Source: Marinobacterium profundum | Lineage (GTDB): Bacteria > Pseudomonadota > Gammaproteobacteria > Pseudomonadales > Balneatricaceae | Reading direction: 5' to 3' | Assembly: GCF_001528745.1 (NCBI RefSeq) | Contig: NZ_BCNS01000117.1 | Location: forward strand, 1-37,407 | DNA: 37,407 nucleotides | In this document: piece after piece, positions 26,640-35,879 of the stretch | Numbering within the stretch: the stretch's first letter is position 1 | How the letters are laid out: every line of letters begins with the position of its first letter | Notes under the pieces: model-generated | Seen by the model: only the letters and a program-made list of their open reading frames with translations | Told to the model about the DNA's origin: nothing | Database searches by the model: none | Translations under genes and position numbers: made by a program

Positions 26640-29471
26640 TTAACCGTTGAGTGCTTCGTTTACCAGCGCGTCTTGCTGCTCGATATGCACCGAAATATGA
26701 CCCACCGCAGGCGCTGCCGCATGCGGACGCCCGACACCACCCAGGTGCAACGTCGGGTTGTGACGCTGCAACACATTGCGCATGTGGTGCTGACTGCAGT
26801 ACCAGGCACCCTGGTTCATCGGTTCTTCCTGACACCAGACGACGGATTCCAGATTAGTGTAACCGGCAATTGCCTCAGCCAGCGCAGCCTCCGGGAACGG
26901 GTACAGCTGCTCGATGCGCACGACGGCCACATCAGTCAGACCCTGCTCAGCGCGGCGGTTGTACAGGTCGTAGTAGACCTTGCCACCGCAGAGCACCAGA
27001 CGCTTCACCTTGGCGGCATCCAGCTGATCAACTTCGCCGAGAACCGGCAGGAAAGTGCCTTCGGCCAGATCTTCCAGCGTCGATGTCGCCTGCTTGTGAC
27101 GCAACAGGCTCTTGGGTGACATGACAATCAGCGGCTTGCGCAGCGGACGTGCCACCTGGCGACGCAGCAGATGGAAAATCTGTGCCGGTGTCGTCGGAGT
27201 GCAGACCTGAATGTTGTGCTCGGCACACATCTGCAGGAAACGCTCCAGACGGGCAGACGAATGCTCCGGACCCTGGCCTTCAAAGCCATGGGGCAGCAGC
27301 ATGGTCAGACCGCACAGGCGGCCCCATTTCTGCTCGCCACTGGTGATGAACTGATCGATCACCACCTGGGCACCATTGGCAAAGTCACCAAACTGAGCTT
27401 CCCAGATTACCAGCGCGTTGGGGATAGTCGTGGAATAACCATACTCGAACGCCAGCACCGCCTCTTCCGACAGGTAGGAGTCCAGTATGGTCATGTTCGG
27501 CTGATCTTCAGCCAGATTCTTCAGCGGCACGTAGCAGCTGGCATCTTTCTGGTTGTGCAGCACCGCATGGCGATGGGAGAAGGTACCACGACCCACATCC
27601 TGACCCGTCAGGCGGACAGGGTAGCCTTCAGCCAGCAAAGTAGCGTAGGCCATGGTCTCGGCAAAGCCCCAGTTGAGAGCCATTGCGCCAGCAGCCATGC
27701 GCTTGCGATCTTCATAGATCTTCTGCACCTGACGCTGAACCACAAAGCCTTCCGGCGTTTCACAGACCTTGTTGGCCAGTTCCTGCAGCAGCTTCATGTC
27801 AACGCTGGTGTCGCATTCGAAGGACCACTCATGGCCCAGGTACGGACGCCAATCGACGAACAGCTCGGTATTGGGTTCCAGTACCAGCGCCTTGGCGACA
27901 TGATCACCATTTTCCAGCGCGCGACGGTATTCCTGCTCCATGGCCTTGCTTTCGTCGGCGTCGATAACACCGGCATCCAACAGGCGCTGAGCGTAGAGTT
28001 CGCGGGTAGTTTTCTGCGTCTTGATCTTGGCGTACATCAGCGGCTGGGTGCCAGAGGGCTCATCCGCTTCGTTGTGACCGCGGCGGCGGTAGCACACCAG
28101 GTCAATAACGACGTCCTTGTTGAACTCGTTGCGGTAGTCCAGCGCAACCTGGGTTACAAAGCTGACCGCTTCGGGATCGTCGCCGTTGACGTGGAAGATC
28201 GGCGCCTGGACCATTTTCGCCACATCGGTGCAATATTCGCTTGAACGCGCGTCTTCCTTGCGGGATGTGGTAAAACCGACCTGATTGTTGATCACTATGT
28301 GAATAGTGCCGCCGGTCTTGTAGGCGCGGGTCTGGGACATCTGGAATGTCTCCATGACCACACCCTGACCGGCGAAGGCCGCATCACCGTGGATCGACAC
28401 AGGCACAACCGTAGTGCCGATGGAATCTTGACGACGGTCCTGACGCGCACGCACCGACCCTTCGACCACCGGAGATACGATCTCCAGATGCGATGGGTTG
28501 AATGCCATGGCCAGGTGGACTTCGCCGCCCTGGGTCATGACATTGGACGAGAAGCCCTGGTGGTACTTGACGTCACCGGAGGTGGTGATCACTTTTTTGC
28601 CTTCGAACTCGCCGAACAGCTCGGCGGGATTCTTGCCAAAAATATTCACCAGCACGTTCAGACGACCGCGGTGTGCCATCCCGATGATGACTTCCTTGGC
28701 GCCATCACGACCCGCGCGCTGCACCAGTTGGTCCATCAGCGGAATCAGTGCTTCGCCGCCTTCCACGCCAAAGCGCTTGGCGCCGGCGTAACGGGCACCG
28801 AGGTACTTTTCCAGACCCTCGGCCGCCGTCAGGCGCTCAAGAATATGCTTGCGCTCCGTCACTTCAAACACAGGATGACCGCGCACCGGCTCAATGCGCT
28901 GCTGCAACCAGCGTTTTTCCTGGGTATCAACGATGTGCATGTACTCAGCACCCACAGTGGTGCAGTACGTGCGTTTCAGATCTTCGACAATCTGTTTCAG
29001 CGGCGCTTCTTCGGTGCCGAAGAAGAGCGAACCCAGCTGAAACACAGTGTCGTAGTCCGCTTCGCTCAGCTCGTGGAAACGCAGATCCAGATCCGGCACC
29101 GGCTCACGCTTGTGCAGGTCAAGCGGATCTATGTCCGCGGCCTGATGTCCACGCACACGATAAGCATTGATCATCCGCAGAACACGCACCTGCTTCTTTT
29201 CATGCTCGGACGAGACGCTGCTGACTTCAACCGGACGGGATTGACCCTGGTTTTTGGAGAGATAGAGGAAGTGTTCACGGATCGGTGAGTGAGGCACATC
29301 CTGACTGATGTGCTCGCCGACCTTAGGCAGCCGGTCAAACTCTTCGCGCCATTCCTGGGGAACGGCATTCGGATCCATAAGGTAGGTTTCGTAAAGTTGT
29401 TCGATGTATGAAAGGTTGCCACCATACAGGTGGGCATTCTTCCATAACAGCTCCATTACGCCATCTTGCAT
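26640..29471 (-). CDS. sucA: 2-Oxoglutarate dehydrogenase E1
   Basis: 943 residues (E. coli 933). The N-terminus YGGNLSYIEQLYETYLMDP matches the family. The thiamine-diphosphate region includes IGMAHRGRLNVLVN and HGDAAFAGQGVVMETFQMS near residue 360. RRRGHNEADEPSGTQPLMY, GQDVGRGTFSHRHAVLHNQ and LLPHGFEGQGPEHSSARLER follow. It decarboxylates 2-oxoglutarate and succinylates the SucB lipoyl arm. The frame stays open to 29537; ATG 29471, with AGGGTGAT upstream, fits known SucA N-termini. A minus-strand promoter candidate lies at 29614-29642, after the sdhB terminator, so sucAB-lpd is likely its own transcript. Confidence 0.97.
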   Translation of the reverse strand: MQDGVMELLWKNAHLYGGNLSYIEQLYETYLMDPNAVPQEWREEFDRLPKVGEHISQDVPHSPIREHFLYLSKNQGQSRPVEVSSVSSEHEKKQVRVLRMINAYRVRGHQAADIDPLDLHKREPVPDLDLRFHELSEADYDTVFQLGSLFFGTEEAPLKQIVEDLKRTYCTTVGAEYMHIVDTQEKRWLQQRIEPVRGHPVFEVTERKHILERLTAAEGLEKYLGARYAGAKRFGVEGGEALIPLMDQLVQRAGRDGAKEVIIGMAHRGRLNVLVNIFGKNPAELFGEFEGKKVITTSGDVKYHQGFSSNVMTQGGEVHLAMAFNPSHLEIVSPVVEGSVRARQDRRQDSIGTTVVPVSIHGDAAFAGQGVVMETFQMSQTRAYKTGGTIHIVINNQVGFTTSRKEDARSSEYCTDVAKMVQAPIFHVNGDDPEAVSFVTQVALDYRNEFNKDVVIDLVCYRRRGHNEADEPSGTQPLMYAKIKTQKTTRELYAQRLLDAGVIDADESKAMEQEYRRALENGDHVAKALVLEPNTELFVDWRPYLGHEWSFECDTSVDMKLLQELANKVCETPEGFVVQRQVQKIYEDRKRMAAGAMALNWGFAETMAYATLLAEGYPVRLTGQDVGRGTFSHRHAVLHNQKDASCYVPLKNLAEDQPNMTILDSYLSEEAVLAFEYGYSTTIPNALVIWEAQFGDFANGAQVVIDQFITSGEQKWGRLCGLTMLLPHGFEGQGPEHSSARLERFLQMCAEHNIQVCTPTTPAQIFHLLRRQVARPLRKPLIVMSPKSLLRHKQATSTLEDLAEGTFLPVLGEVDQLDAAKVKRLVLCGGKVYYDLYNRRAEQGLTDVAVVRIEQLYPFPEAALAEAIAGYTNLESVVWCQEEPMNQGAWYCSQHHMRNVLQRHNPTLHLGGVGRPHAAAPAVGHISVHIEQQDALVNEALNG

Positions 29472-29764
29472 TCTTTGATCACCCTGGCTCAAGGAGTACA
29501 CCAGCACGAAAGGTTGCACCATTTCCTTTCGTAACATCCGCTGAATGCCACCTTTTTGTTACCGTTTTGTGTCGCCTCACGCCTATCAAAAAAGCGCATA
29601 AACGCGGGGCAGTATTGTACGCCTTTTGTAACAGGCTTTACACATCAAAGCCGCGTGGCATTCGACAAAAAAACTTAATCAACCGATGCATATTCCTAAG
29701 CCCTGGCCGACCCTACTTTTTCCGACTGCTCGAACTTACCGCCACGAACTCTCTTTATACATAC
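29472..29764. other. Upstream region of sucA
   Basis: About 290 bases of AT-richer DNA between sucA and the sdhB terminator. It contains the sucA promoter candidate and several A- or T-runs. No gene is seen; a plus-strand frame across the sucA start and this region has no recognisable feature. Confidence 0.45.
29614..29642 (-). promoter_or_regulatory. Candidate sucA promoter
   Basis: On the minus strand TGTAAA (29642-29637), a 17-base spacer and TACAAT (29619-29614) form a sigma-70-like pair: good -10, weak -35. Transcription would start near 29607, leaving a leader of about 135 nt. Confidence 0.45.
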
Positions 29765-29765
29765 A

Positions 29766-29798
29766 AAAAAAAGCGGCACCACCGGTGCCGCTTTTTTT
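29766..29798. terminator. Strong terminator after sdhB
   Basis: AAAAAAAGCGGCACC (29766-29780) pairs with GGTGCCGCTTTTTTT (29784-29798) around ACC. It is flanked by A- and T-runs on both sides and lies eight bases past the sdhB stop. It should end the sdhCDAB transcript and insulate sucA. Confidence 0.92.
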
Positions 29799-29805
29799 CA
29801 TCGGA

Positions 29806-30510
29806 TCAGGTTGCCTGCTGTAGCAACATATTCCGGATTTTGCCGATTGCCTTGGTGGGGTTGAGCCCCTTGGGACAAACGCTGACACAGTTCATGATGC
29901 CATGGCAACGGAAGACGCTGAACGGATCATCAAGCTCCGCCAGACGCTCCCGAGTTGCCGTATCACGACTGTCTGCCAGGAAGCGGTAAGCCTGCAACAG
30001 ACCTGAAGGCCCAACAAACTTGTCCGGATTCCACCAGAAGGACGGACAGGCAGTGGAACAGCATGCACAGAGAATACACTCGTACAGACCATCCAGCTCA
30101 GCGCGTTCTTCCGGCGACTGCAGACGCTCGATCGCCGGAGCCGGCGTATCATTGATCAGGAACGGTTTGATCTTCTCGTACTGCTTGTAGAACTGACCCA
30201 TGTCGACCACCAGGTCACGCACTACCGGCAGACCCGGCAGCGGGCGCAGAACCAGCTTGTCCTTTTCCACCACCGCAGACAGCGGCGTGATGCAGGCCAG
30301 ACCATTCTTGCCGTTCATGTTCATGCCATCTGAGCCGCACACGCCTTCACGGCAGGAGCGACGGTAGGCCATGGACGGATCCTTGTCCTTCAGAAGCTGA
30401 AGCAGATCCAGCACCATGATGTCCTTGCCACCGGGGATATCGATATGGATATCCTGCATGTAAGGCGCATCGTCAGTCTCAGGATTGTAGCGATATACAC
30501 TTACCAGCAT
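29806..30510 (-). CDS. sdhB: Succinate dehydrogenase iron-sulfur subunit
   Basis: 234 residues. Three cluster motifs in order: the [2Fe-2S] site CREGVCGSDGMNMNG near 54-70 with a downstream Cys, the [4Fe-4S] site CILCACCSTACPS near 147-160, and the [3Fe-4S] site CHGIMNCVSVCPKGLNP near 204-220. It passes electrons from SdhA FAD to ubiquinone at the SdhC-SdhD membrane anchor. ATG 30510 has AAGGGG at good spacing. The gene is 12 bases after sdhA and is followed directly by a strong terminator. Confidence 0.97.
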   Translation of the reverse strand: MLVSVYRYNPETDDAPYMQDIHIDIPGGKDIMVLDLLQLLKDKDPSMAYRRSCREGVCGSDGMNMNGKNGLACITPLSAVVEKDKLVLRPLPGLPVVRDLVVDMGQFYKQYEKIKPFLINDTPAPAIERLQSPEERAELDGLYECILCACCSTACPSFWWNPDKFVGPSGLLQAYRFLADSRDTATRERLAELDDPFSVFRCHGIMNCVSVCPKGLNPTKAIGKIRNMLLQQAT

Positions 30511-30522
30511 CGTAACAGCCCC

Positions 30523-32295
30523 TTAGTAAGTTCTGATTTTCGGCGGAAAAGCAGGCATGGTCTTGGGCGCAAAATTCACCGCACGCTTGGTGATGCGCTT
30601 GTCTACCGGATGGAACAGGGAGTGACACAGCCAGTTTTCGTCGTCGCGTTCAGTAAAGTCGTTACGCGCATGCGCACCGCGGGATTCCTTGCGGACCTCG
30701 GCAGCAATGGCAGTCGCTTCGGCCACTTCCATCAGGTTTTCAAGCTCCAGAGCTTCGATACGCGCGGTATTGAAGGCGCCGGACTTGTCTTCCAGATTGA
30801 GGTTGCCTACGCGCTCGCGCAGAGCCTTGAGCAACTCCAGACCCTTCTGCATGCTGCCGCCATCGCGGAACACGCCGAAGTACAGCTGCATGGTGCTCTG
30901 CAGGTCCTTGCGAACCTCAGCCACACTTTCGCCACCGGTGCTGTTATTGAGGCGATTCAGACGCGACATGGCCGCTTCTATATCAGCATCAGTAGCATCC
31001 AGGCATTCGTAGCCTTCCTGCAACTGCTTCTCGATCTGTATACCAGCTGCACGACCGAATACCACCAGATCCAGCAGTGAGTTGCCACCCAGACGGTTAG
31101 CACCATGCACTGATACGCAGGCCACTTCGCCACAGGCAAAGAGCCCATCGATAATGAAGTCGTTACCCTCGGCATCCATACCGATCGCCTGACCGCCGAT
31201 GTTGGTGGGAACGCCACCCATCATGTAATGGCAGGTCGGAACAACCGGGATCGGCTCTTTCACCGGATCCACGGCCGCAAAGGTCTTGGCCAGCTCGCAG
31301 ATACCCGGCAGACGGGAGTGCAGCACTTCCTCGCCCAGGTGATCCAGCTTCAGGAAGACATGATCGCCGTCCGGGCCACAGCCACGACCGTCGAGCAGCT
31401 CCAGAATCATGGAACGGGCAACAACGTCACGACCGGCAAGGTCCTTGGCGTTTGGAGCATAACGCTCCATGAAGCGTTCGCCGTCCTTGTTGACCAGGTA
31501 ACCGCCTTCACCGCGGCAACCTTCTGTCACAAGCACACCGGCACCGGCGATACCGGTTGGGTGGAACTGCCACATTTCCATATCCTGCGCCGGTACGCCT
31601 GCGCGCAGCGCCATCCCCATACCGTCACCGGTATTGATCAGCGCATTGGTGGTGGACGCATAGATGCGACCCGCACCGCCGGTGGCAAGAACAGTTGCCT
31701 TGGCCTTGATGTAAACGGTTTCGCCGGTTTCGATGCAGATGGCGATACAGCCAACGACTGCGCCTTCGGCGTTTTTCACCAGATCAACGGCGTACCATTC
31801 GTTCAGGAACACGGTACCGGCTTTCAGGTTGCCCTGGTACAGCGTGTGCAGCAGCGCGTGACCGGTACGGTCTGCCGCGGCACAGGTACGTGCAGCCTGA
31901 CCACCTTCACCGAAGTTCTTCGACTGTCCGCCGAAAGGACGCTGATAGATACGACCGATTTCCGTACGGGAGAATGGCAGACCCATGTGGTCCAGCTCAA
32001 ACACAGCCTGAGGACCGACAGAACACATGTACTCGATCGCGTCCTGGTCACCGATGTAATCGGAGCCCTTGACGGTATCGTACATGTGCCAGCGCCAATC
32101 GTCGTTCGGATCAGCACTGGCAATCGCACAGGTAATGCCACCCTGGGCGGATACCGTGTGCGAGCGGGTCGGGAACACCTTGGTGACACAGGCCGTATTC
32201 AAACCGGACTGCGCCAGCTGCAGTGCTGCACGCATACCAGCACCACCGCCACCGACTACAATTGCGTCGAAAGTTAGCGTACGCAGCTTAGTCAT
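30523..32295 (-). CDS. sdhA: Succinate dehydrogenase flavoprotein subunit
   Basis: 590 residues. The FAD Rossmann motif [16 protein letters not shown] lies at about 10-25. His46 in [13 protein letters not shown] is the site of covalent FAD attachment. [39 protein letters not shown] and the C-terminal [19 protein letters not shown] give the substrate site. It oxidises succinate to fumarate. Fumarate reductase is the alternative for this fold, but gene order sdhC-sdhD-sdhA-sdhB and the gltA neighbour argue for succinate dehydrogenase. The sdhD-sdhA gap is three bases. Confidence 0.97.
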   Translation of the reverse strand: MTKLRTLTFDAIVVGGGGAGMRAALQLAQSGLNTACVTKVFPTRSHTVSAQGGITCAIASADPNDDWRWHMYDTVKGSDYIGDQDAIEYMCSVGPQAVFELDHMGLPFSRTEIGRIYQRPFGGQSKNFGEGGQAARTCAAADRTGHALLHTLYQGNLKAGTVFLNEWYAVDLVKNAEGAVVGCIAICIETGETVYIKAKATVLATGGAGRIYASTTNALINTGDGMGMALRAGVPAQDMEMWQFHPTGIAGAGVLVTEGCRGEGGYLVNKDGERFMERYAPNAKDLAGRDVVARSMILELLDGRGCGPDGDHVFLKLDHLGEEVLHSRLPGICELAKTFAAVDPVKEPIPVVPTCHYMMGGVPTNIGGQAIGMDAEGNDFIIDGLFACGEVACVSVHGANRLGGNSLLDLVVFGRAAGIQIEKQLQEGYECLDATDADIEAAMSRLNRLNNSTGGESVAEVRKDLQSTMQLYFGVFRDGGSMQKGLELLKALRERVGNLNLEDKSGAFNTARIEALELENLMEVAEATAIAAEVRKESRGAHARNDFTERDDENWLCHSLFHPVDKRITKRAVNFAPKTMPAFPPKIRTY

Positions 32296-32298
32296 CGC

Positions 32299-32646
32299 TT
32301 AGATACCCCACAGAATCTGAATGCCCCACACGACATAAATAAAGGTCAGCAGACCACAGACAGACTGGAACAGAAAACGCGCGCCAGTCGGCTTGATGTA
32401 GTCGGTCGAAACTGACCAGAGCCCGATCCAGGCATGAGCTGCCATGGATAACAGAGCCAGCAGGGTGAAAATACGCATTGCAGTACCGTCGAACAGTCCT
32501 TTCCACTGCTCAAACGTCAGCTCGTCACCGAACGCGAGGTAGAAAATCATGAACACAGCATAGGCAACAAGAACGACAGCGGTAACCCGCTGAACCATCC
32601 AGTCATACAGGCCGCTGCGGCCAAAACTCGTGATACTGGTTACCAT
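32299..32646 (-). CDS. sdhD: Succinate dehydrogenase membrane anchor subunit
   Basis: 115 residues with three membrane helices at about 20-40, 58-78 and 92-112. RSGLYDWMVQRVTAVVL opens it as in Pseudomonas SdhD. His71 in AAHAWIGLWSVSTDYIKP corresponds to the haem b ligand of E. coli SdhD, with Tyr83 near the quinone site. I use ATG 32646, which has GGAG upstream and matches the family; a GTG six bases earlier is in frame. It overlaps the end of sdhC by seven bases, so the two anchors are coupled. Confidence 0.94.
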   Translation of the reverse strand: MVTSITSFGRSGLYDWMVQRVTAVVLVAYAVFMIFYLAFGDELTFEQWKGLFDGTAMRIFTLLALLSMAAHAWIGLWSVSTDYIKPTGARFLFQSVCGLLTFIYVVWGIQILWGI

Positions 32647-33017
32647 ACCCACACTCCCACCAAAAGGATCGAAACACCGCCGGCAATCAGAGTTGCCTTC
32701 GCTGCCAACTGACCGCTTTCCAGTTCTTCAAAATAGCCAGCGTCCATCACCAGATGTTTGACGCCCGCCAGGCAGTGGTATACCAGTGCTGACAGCAATC
32801 CCCACGCTATCAGTTTTGCAAAGAAACTGTCTTCAAACATGACAGCGGCTTCGTTAAATCCAGCCTCGGATTCCAGTGACAACCCCAATGCATACAACAT
32901 AAAGATGGCGCCAAAGAACAACGCGACACCCGTAATGCGATGCAAAATTGAAGAGATCGCCGGAAGGGGCTGTTTAATAGTTCGCAGATCTAGGTTTACA
33001 GGTCTTTTTTTGTTCAC
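32640..33017 (-). CDS. sdhC: Succinate dehydrogenase cytochrome b556 subunit
   Basis: 125 residues with a GTG start. The N-terminus KKRPVNLDLRTIKQPLPAIS is the family signature. SSILHRITG supplies the quinone-site Ser and Arg, and YHCLAGVKHLVMDAG has His81 (haem) and His88. Three membrane helices are seen at about 28-48, 65-88 and 105-124. It is the first gene of sdhCDAB, with a promoter candidate about 115 nt upstream and a perfect hairpin in the leader. The ribosome site before GTG is weak (CTAGAG), which may limit translation. Confidence 0.94.
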   Translation of the reverse strand: MNKKRPVNLDLRTIKQPLPAISSILHRITGVALFFGAIFMLYALGLSLESEAGFNEAAVMFEDSFFAKLIAWGLLSALVYHCLAGVKHLVMDAGYFEELESGQLAAKATLIAGGVSILLVGVWVW

Positions 33018-33036
33018 GGCTCTAGTTCACACTTTG

Positions 33037-33055
33037 CTGTTCTATTGCAGAACAG
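33037..33055 (-). promoter_or_regulatory. Perfect hairpin/dyad in the sdhC leader
   Basis: CTGTTCT (33037-33043) and AGAACAG (33049-33055) form a perfect 7-bp dyad with a five-base loop, about 20 nt upstream of the sdhC GTG. It could be an RNA hairpin affecting translation or a protein operator. The spacing does not fit a LexA box. Confidence 0.45.
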
Positions 33056-33139
33056 GGTTGCTAGGAAGTGCTCAGAGAGTAAATACCCCTGTCGTCGAAG
33101 CTGCGAAAACCATCGTTGGCGCCGCAACTTCGGTGCGAG

Positions 33140-33168
33140 AGTATAAGCATTCCCCCCACAGATTACAA
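33140..33168 (-). promoter_or_regulatory. Candidate sdhC promoter
   Basis: On the minus strand TTGTAA (33168-33163), a 17-base spacer and TATACT (33145-33140) make a good sigma-70 match. The predicted start is near 33133, giving a leader of about 115 nt that includes the 33037-33055 dyad. Confidence 0.6.
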
Positions 33169-33315
33169 TGAAACAGCGACCCGCCCCAGGGCGCGAAATG
33201 CCCGCCAACTCCCATTCCGCCTGCATCTACAACTAATGGCCTATAGGCGCAAGCAGTCTCGCTGCCGTTTTCTCCGATTTTTGCTGCACTGCGAAGATAA
33301 GACCCCTTCAGCTAA

Positions 33316-33343
33316 TTGACAATCCTGGTTCAATCTCTATATT
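33316..33343 (+). promoter_or_regulatory. Candidate gltA promoter
   Basis: TTGACA (33316-33321), a 16-base spacer and TATATT (33338-33343): a perfect -35 and a good -10. Transcription would start near 33350, leaving a leader of about 80 nt. Confidence 0.7.
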
Positions 33344-33430
33344 GGGTGAGTCCAAAACGGGTCTAGACATTGAGATGTGGCATGCCATGAGCGTGCCACG
33401 GTAAAATTTACGACAAGATAGGAGCCGCAA

Positions 33431-34705
33431 ATGGCTGACAAGAAAGCACGGTTGACAGTCGAGGGCCTTGATGGGGCCATCGAATTGCCTGTTTACTCCG
33501 GCACAGAAGGCCCAGACGTAATTGACGTCCGTCCGCTCACCGGCAAAGGCCTGTTCACTTACGACCCCGGCTTCGTCTCCACAGCTGCCTGCGAATCCAA
33601 AATCACCTATATCGACGGCGACCAGGGCATCCTGCTGCACGGCGGTTACCCCATCGAACAGCTGGCAGACAAGTCCGACTATCTGGAAGTGTGCTACCTG
33701 CTGCTCAATGGCGAGCTGCCAACTGAAGAACAAAAGACAGTATTCGTTAACATCATCAAGAACCACACCATGGTTCATGAACAGATGAGCCATTTCTTCA
33801 ACGGCTTCCGTCGTGATGCCCACCCAATGGCCATCATGGTTGCCTGCGTTGGCGCCCTGTCCGCCTTCTACCACGACTCTCTGGACATCAACGACGCACA
33901 CCACCGCGAAGTCTGCGCCTTCCGCCTGATCGCGAAGATGCCGACCCTGGCCGCCATGTCGTACAAGTACTCCATCGGCCAGCCGTTCATGTACCCGCGT
34001 AACGACCTGGGTTACGCCGAAAACTTCCTGCACATGATGTTCGGCACACCCTGCGAGGAATACAAACCCAATCCGGTACTGGCCAAGGCCATGGACCGCA
34101 TCTTTGTATTGCATGCTGACCATGAGCAAAACGCGTCGACTTCCACGGTTCGCCTGGCAGGCTCCTCCGGCGCCAACCCCTTTGCCTGCATATCTGCTGG
34201 TATTGCAGCCCTTTGGGGACCAGCGCACGGCGGCGCCAACGAAGCCGTACTGACCATGCTGGAAGAGATTGGCGACGAATCCAACATCGCAGAATATGTT
34301 GAACGCGCCAAAGACCCGGAAGATCCCTTCCGCCTCATGGGCTTCGGTCACCGCGTTTATCGCAACTTCGACCCACGCGCCAAGGTCATGAAAGCAACCT
34401 GCGACCAGGTACTGAAAGAGCTGGGCGTCGAGAACGAGCCGCTACTGAAAATCGCCAAGCGCCTGGAACAGATTGCACTCGAAGACCCCTACTTCGTCGA
34501 GCGCAAACTCTACCCCAATGTCGATTTCTACTCCGGCATCATTCTCAAGGCCATTGGCATTCCGACCAGCATGTTCACCGTGATCTTCGCACTGTCACGC
34601 ACCATCGGCTGGATCTCCCACTGGAGCGAATTCCACAGCAGCCCGAACCGCATCGGCCGCCCTCGCCAGCTTTATACTGGCCCCAAAATGCGCGACTACC
34701 CCTAG
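33431..34705 (+). CDS. gltA: Citrate synthase, type II
   Basis: 424 residues (E. coli 427). Catalytic residues are His266 ([12 protein letters not shown]), His307 ([13 protein letters not shown]) and Asp365 ([10 protein letters not shown]). [19 protein letters not shown] precedes them. Cys208 in [10 protein letters not shown] fits the allosteric NADH-site region of hexameric Gram-negative enzymes, so NADH inhibition is likely. The enzyme joins oxaloacetate and acetyl-CoA. AGGAG lies seven bases before ATG. It is divergent from sdhCDAB, and a GC-rich hairpin follows its stop. Confidence 0.97.
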   Translation: MADKKARLTVEGLDGAIELPVYSGTEGPDVIDVRPLTGKGLFTYDPGFVSTAACESKITYIDGDQGILLHGGYPIEQLADKSDYLEVCYLLLNGELPTEEQKTVFVNIIKNHTMVHEQMSHFFNGFRRDAHPMAIMVACVGALSAFYHDSLDINDAHHREVCAFRLIAKMPTLAAMSYKYSIGQPFMYPRNDLGYAENFLHMMFGTPCEEYKPNPVLAKAMDRIFVLHADHEQNASTSTVRLAGSSGANPFACISAGIAALWGPAHGGANEAVLTMLEEIGDESNIAEYVERAKDPEDPFRLMGFGHRVYRNFDPRAKVMKATCDQVLKELGVENEPLLKIAKRLEQIALEDPYFVERKLYPNVDFYSGIILKAIGIPTSMFTVIFALSRTIGWISHWSEFHSSPNRIGRPRQLYTGPKMRDYP

Positions 34706-34718
34706 TAACGCGCGCCCA

Positions 34719-34744
34719 CTGCTGCGGGCCCAGGCCCGCAGCAG
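34719..34744 (+). terminator. GC-rich hairpin after gltA
   Basis: CTGCTGCGGG (34719-34728) pairs with CCCGCAGCAG (34735-34744) around six bases, 14 bases past the gltA stop. The stem is strong but no T-run follows, so it may slow transcription or protect the mRNA end rather than act as a classic terminator. Confidence 0.55.
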
Positions 34745-34818
34745 CTCAATGATCGCAGCATCAGAAACTGACGCTCGCTCATTTCAGCCCAGCACCATTC
34801 TGCACCACCAGATACCCG

Positions 34819-35748
34819 TTATAGCGCCCGTATCTCATCTATATCCCGCGCGACCTGATCCGCCGATTGATCAAACATCAGCTGCTCCTGCTTATCCAGT
34901 GCAAGCTCAAGCACCCGAGTCACACCTTCTGCCGCCAGTACACAGGGCACACCCATGGCAATATCGGTGCGACCGTACTCACCTTCCAGAATCGCCACCA
35001 CCGGCAGAATGCGGTTACGCCCATTGACGATGGCATCGACCATTTTCGCGATCGCCACACCTGGCGCATCGCAGGCACTGGCCTGCTTTTTCAAGCCAAG
35101 TATTTCACCACCACCCTGACGCGTACGCTCTACGATGCGCGCTATCTGCTGCTGCGACAGAAAATGCGTCAGCGGCACCGAGCCCAGCGTACAGTAGCGC
35201 ATCAGCGGCACCATACTGTCGCCATGACCCCCCAGCACCAGGGCACTGATATCCCGCACAGAAAAACCCGTCTCTTCAGCAATAAAACACTTCATGCGCG
35301 CCGTATCCAGCACCCCGGCCTGACCGAACACCCTGTTACGACTCAAACCGCTGATACCCCAGGCCCTATAGGTCAGCACATCCACCGGATTTGACACCAC
35401 CAGCACCATCGCCGCCGGCGCGTGCCGATTCACATCCTGCATAATGCCATCCAGAATCGGCAGATTGATGCTCAGCACGGCCTGGCGCGACTGACCAGGC
35501 TTGCGTGCCACACCTGCGGTAATAACCACCAGCTCCGAATCCTGCAACAGCTCGACATTCGAGCCACCATAAACCCAGGTATCAGACCCCGCCTCCACCG
35601 CCGCCTGCCAAACATCCAGCGCCTTGCCCTGCGCCAGATCACCCTGCACATCGATTAGCATCAGCTCATGACAAAGCTCCTCCCGGGCGATCACCTGAGC
35701 TGCCGCCTCACCCACCATGCCCGCACCCACAATCGATATTTTGTTCAC
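34819..35748 (-). CDS. mdh: Malate dehydrogenase, LDH-like type
   Basis: 309 residues. NAD site GAGMVGEAAAQ at 8-18, with Asp33 favouring NAD. ARKPGQSR (Arg82, Arg88) is the substrate loop of LDH-like malate dehydrogenases, rather than the Gln-bearing loop of lactate dehydrogenases. VSNPVDVLTY and the catalytic His175 in GGHGDSMVPL follow. The E. coli Mdh instead opens with GAAGGIGQ, so this is the other family. The start is GTG 35748, where GGAGGT stands six bases upstream; an ATG at 35769 lies before that ribosome site and is unlikely. It oxidises malate to oxaloacetate and converges with gltA, whose product consumes oxaloacetate. Confidence 0.9.
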   Translation of the reverse strand: MNKISIVGAGMVGEAAAQVIAREELCHELMLIDVQGDLAQGKALDVWQAAVEAGSDTWVYGGSNVELLQDSELVVITAGVARKPGQSRQAVLSINLPILDGIMQDVNRHAPAAMVLVVSNPVDVLTYRAWGISGLSRNRVFGQAGVLDTARMKCFIAEETGFSVRDISALVLGGHGDSMVPLMRYCTLGSVPLTHFLSQQQIARIVERTRQGGGEILGLKKQASACDAPGVAIAKMVDAIVNGRNRILPVVAILEGEYGRTDIAMGVPCVLAAEGVTRVLELALDKQEQLMFDQSADQVARDIDEIRAL

Positions 35749-35821
35749 CTTACACCTCCCGACCGGCATGACTGCACCCTGCGCAGCACACCCCTACTGA
35801 GAAGTATTACTGCCCACACGA

Positions 35822-35847
35822 AAACGGCCACCCGCAGGTGGCCGTAA
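35822..35847 (-). terminator. amtB terminator
   Basis: ACGGCCACC (35824-35832) pairs with GGTGGCCGT (35837-35845) around a four-base loop; the minus strand continues with TTTTCG. It separates amtB from mdh. Confidence 0.78.
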
Positions 35848-35879
35848 TATCAGACGACAAGGCAAAAAATCAGGCCCGA

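Larger units (their letters stand above)
33018..33430. other. sdhC-gltA divergent control region
   Basis: A 413-base region with no credible gene. It holds a minus-strand promoter for sdhCDAB, a plus-strand promoter for gltA and a dyad in the sdh leader. The two start points are about 215 bases apart, leaving room for shared regulators of carbon or oxygen supply; none is identified here. Confidence 0.6.

Noticed and set aside
25548-27119. A 523-codon plus-strand open frame across sucB and sucA
   Set aside because: It spans the junction of two well-supported minus-strand genes; composition and lack of motifs mark it as a shadow.
27171-28244. A 357-codon plus-strand frame inside sucA
   Set aside because: Antisense to the conserved catalytic core of sucA; no independent support.
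33037-33055. LexA-box reading of the CTGT...ACAG dyad before sdhC
   Set aside because: A LexA box needs CTGT-N8-ACAG; here the spacing is 11, so the match fails.
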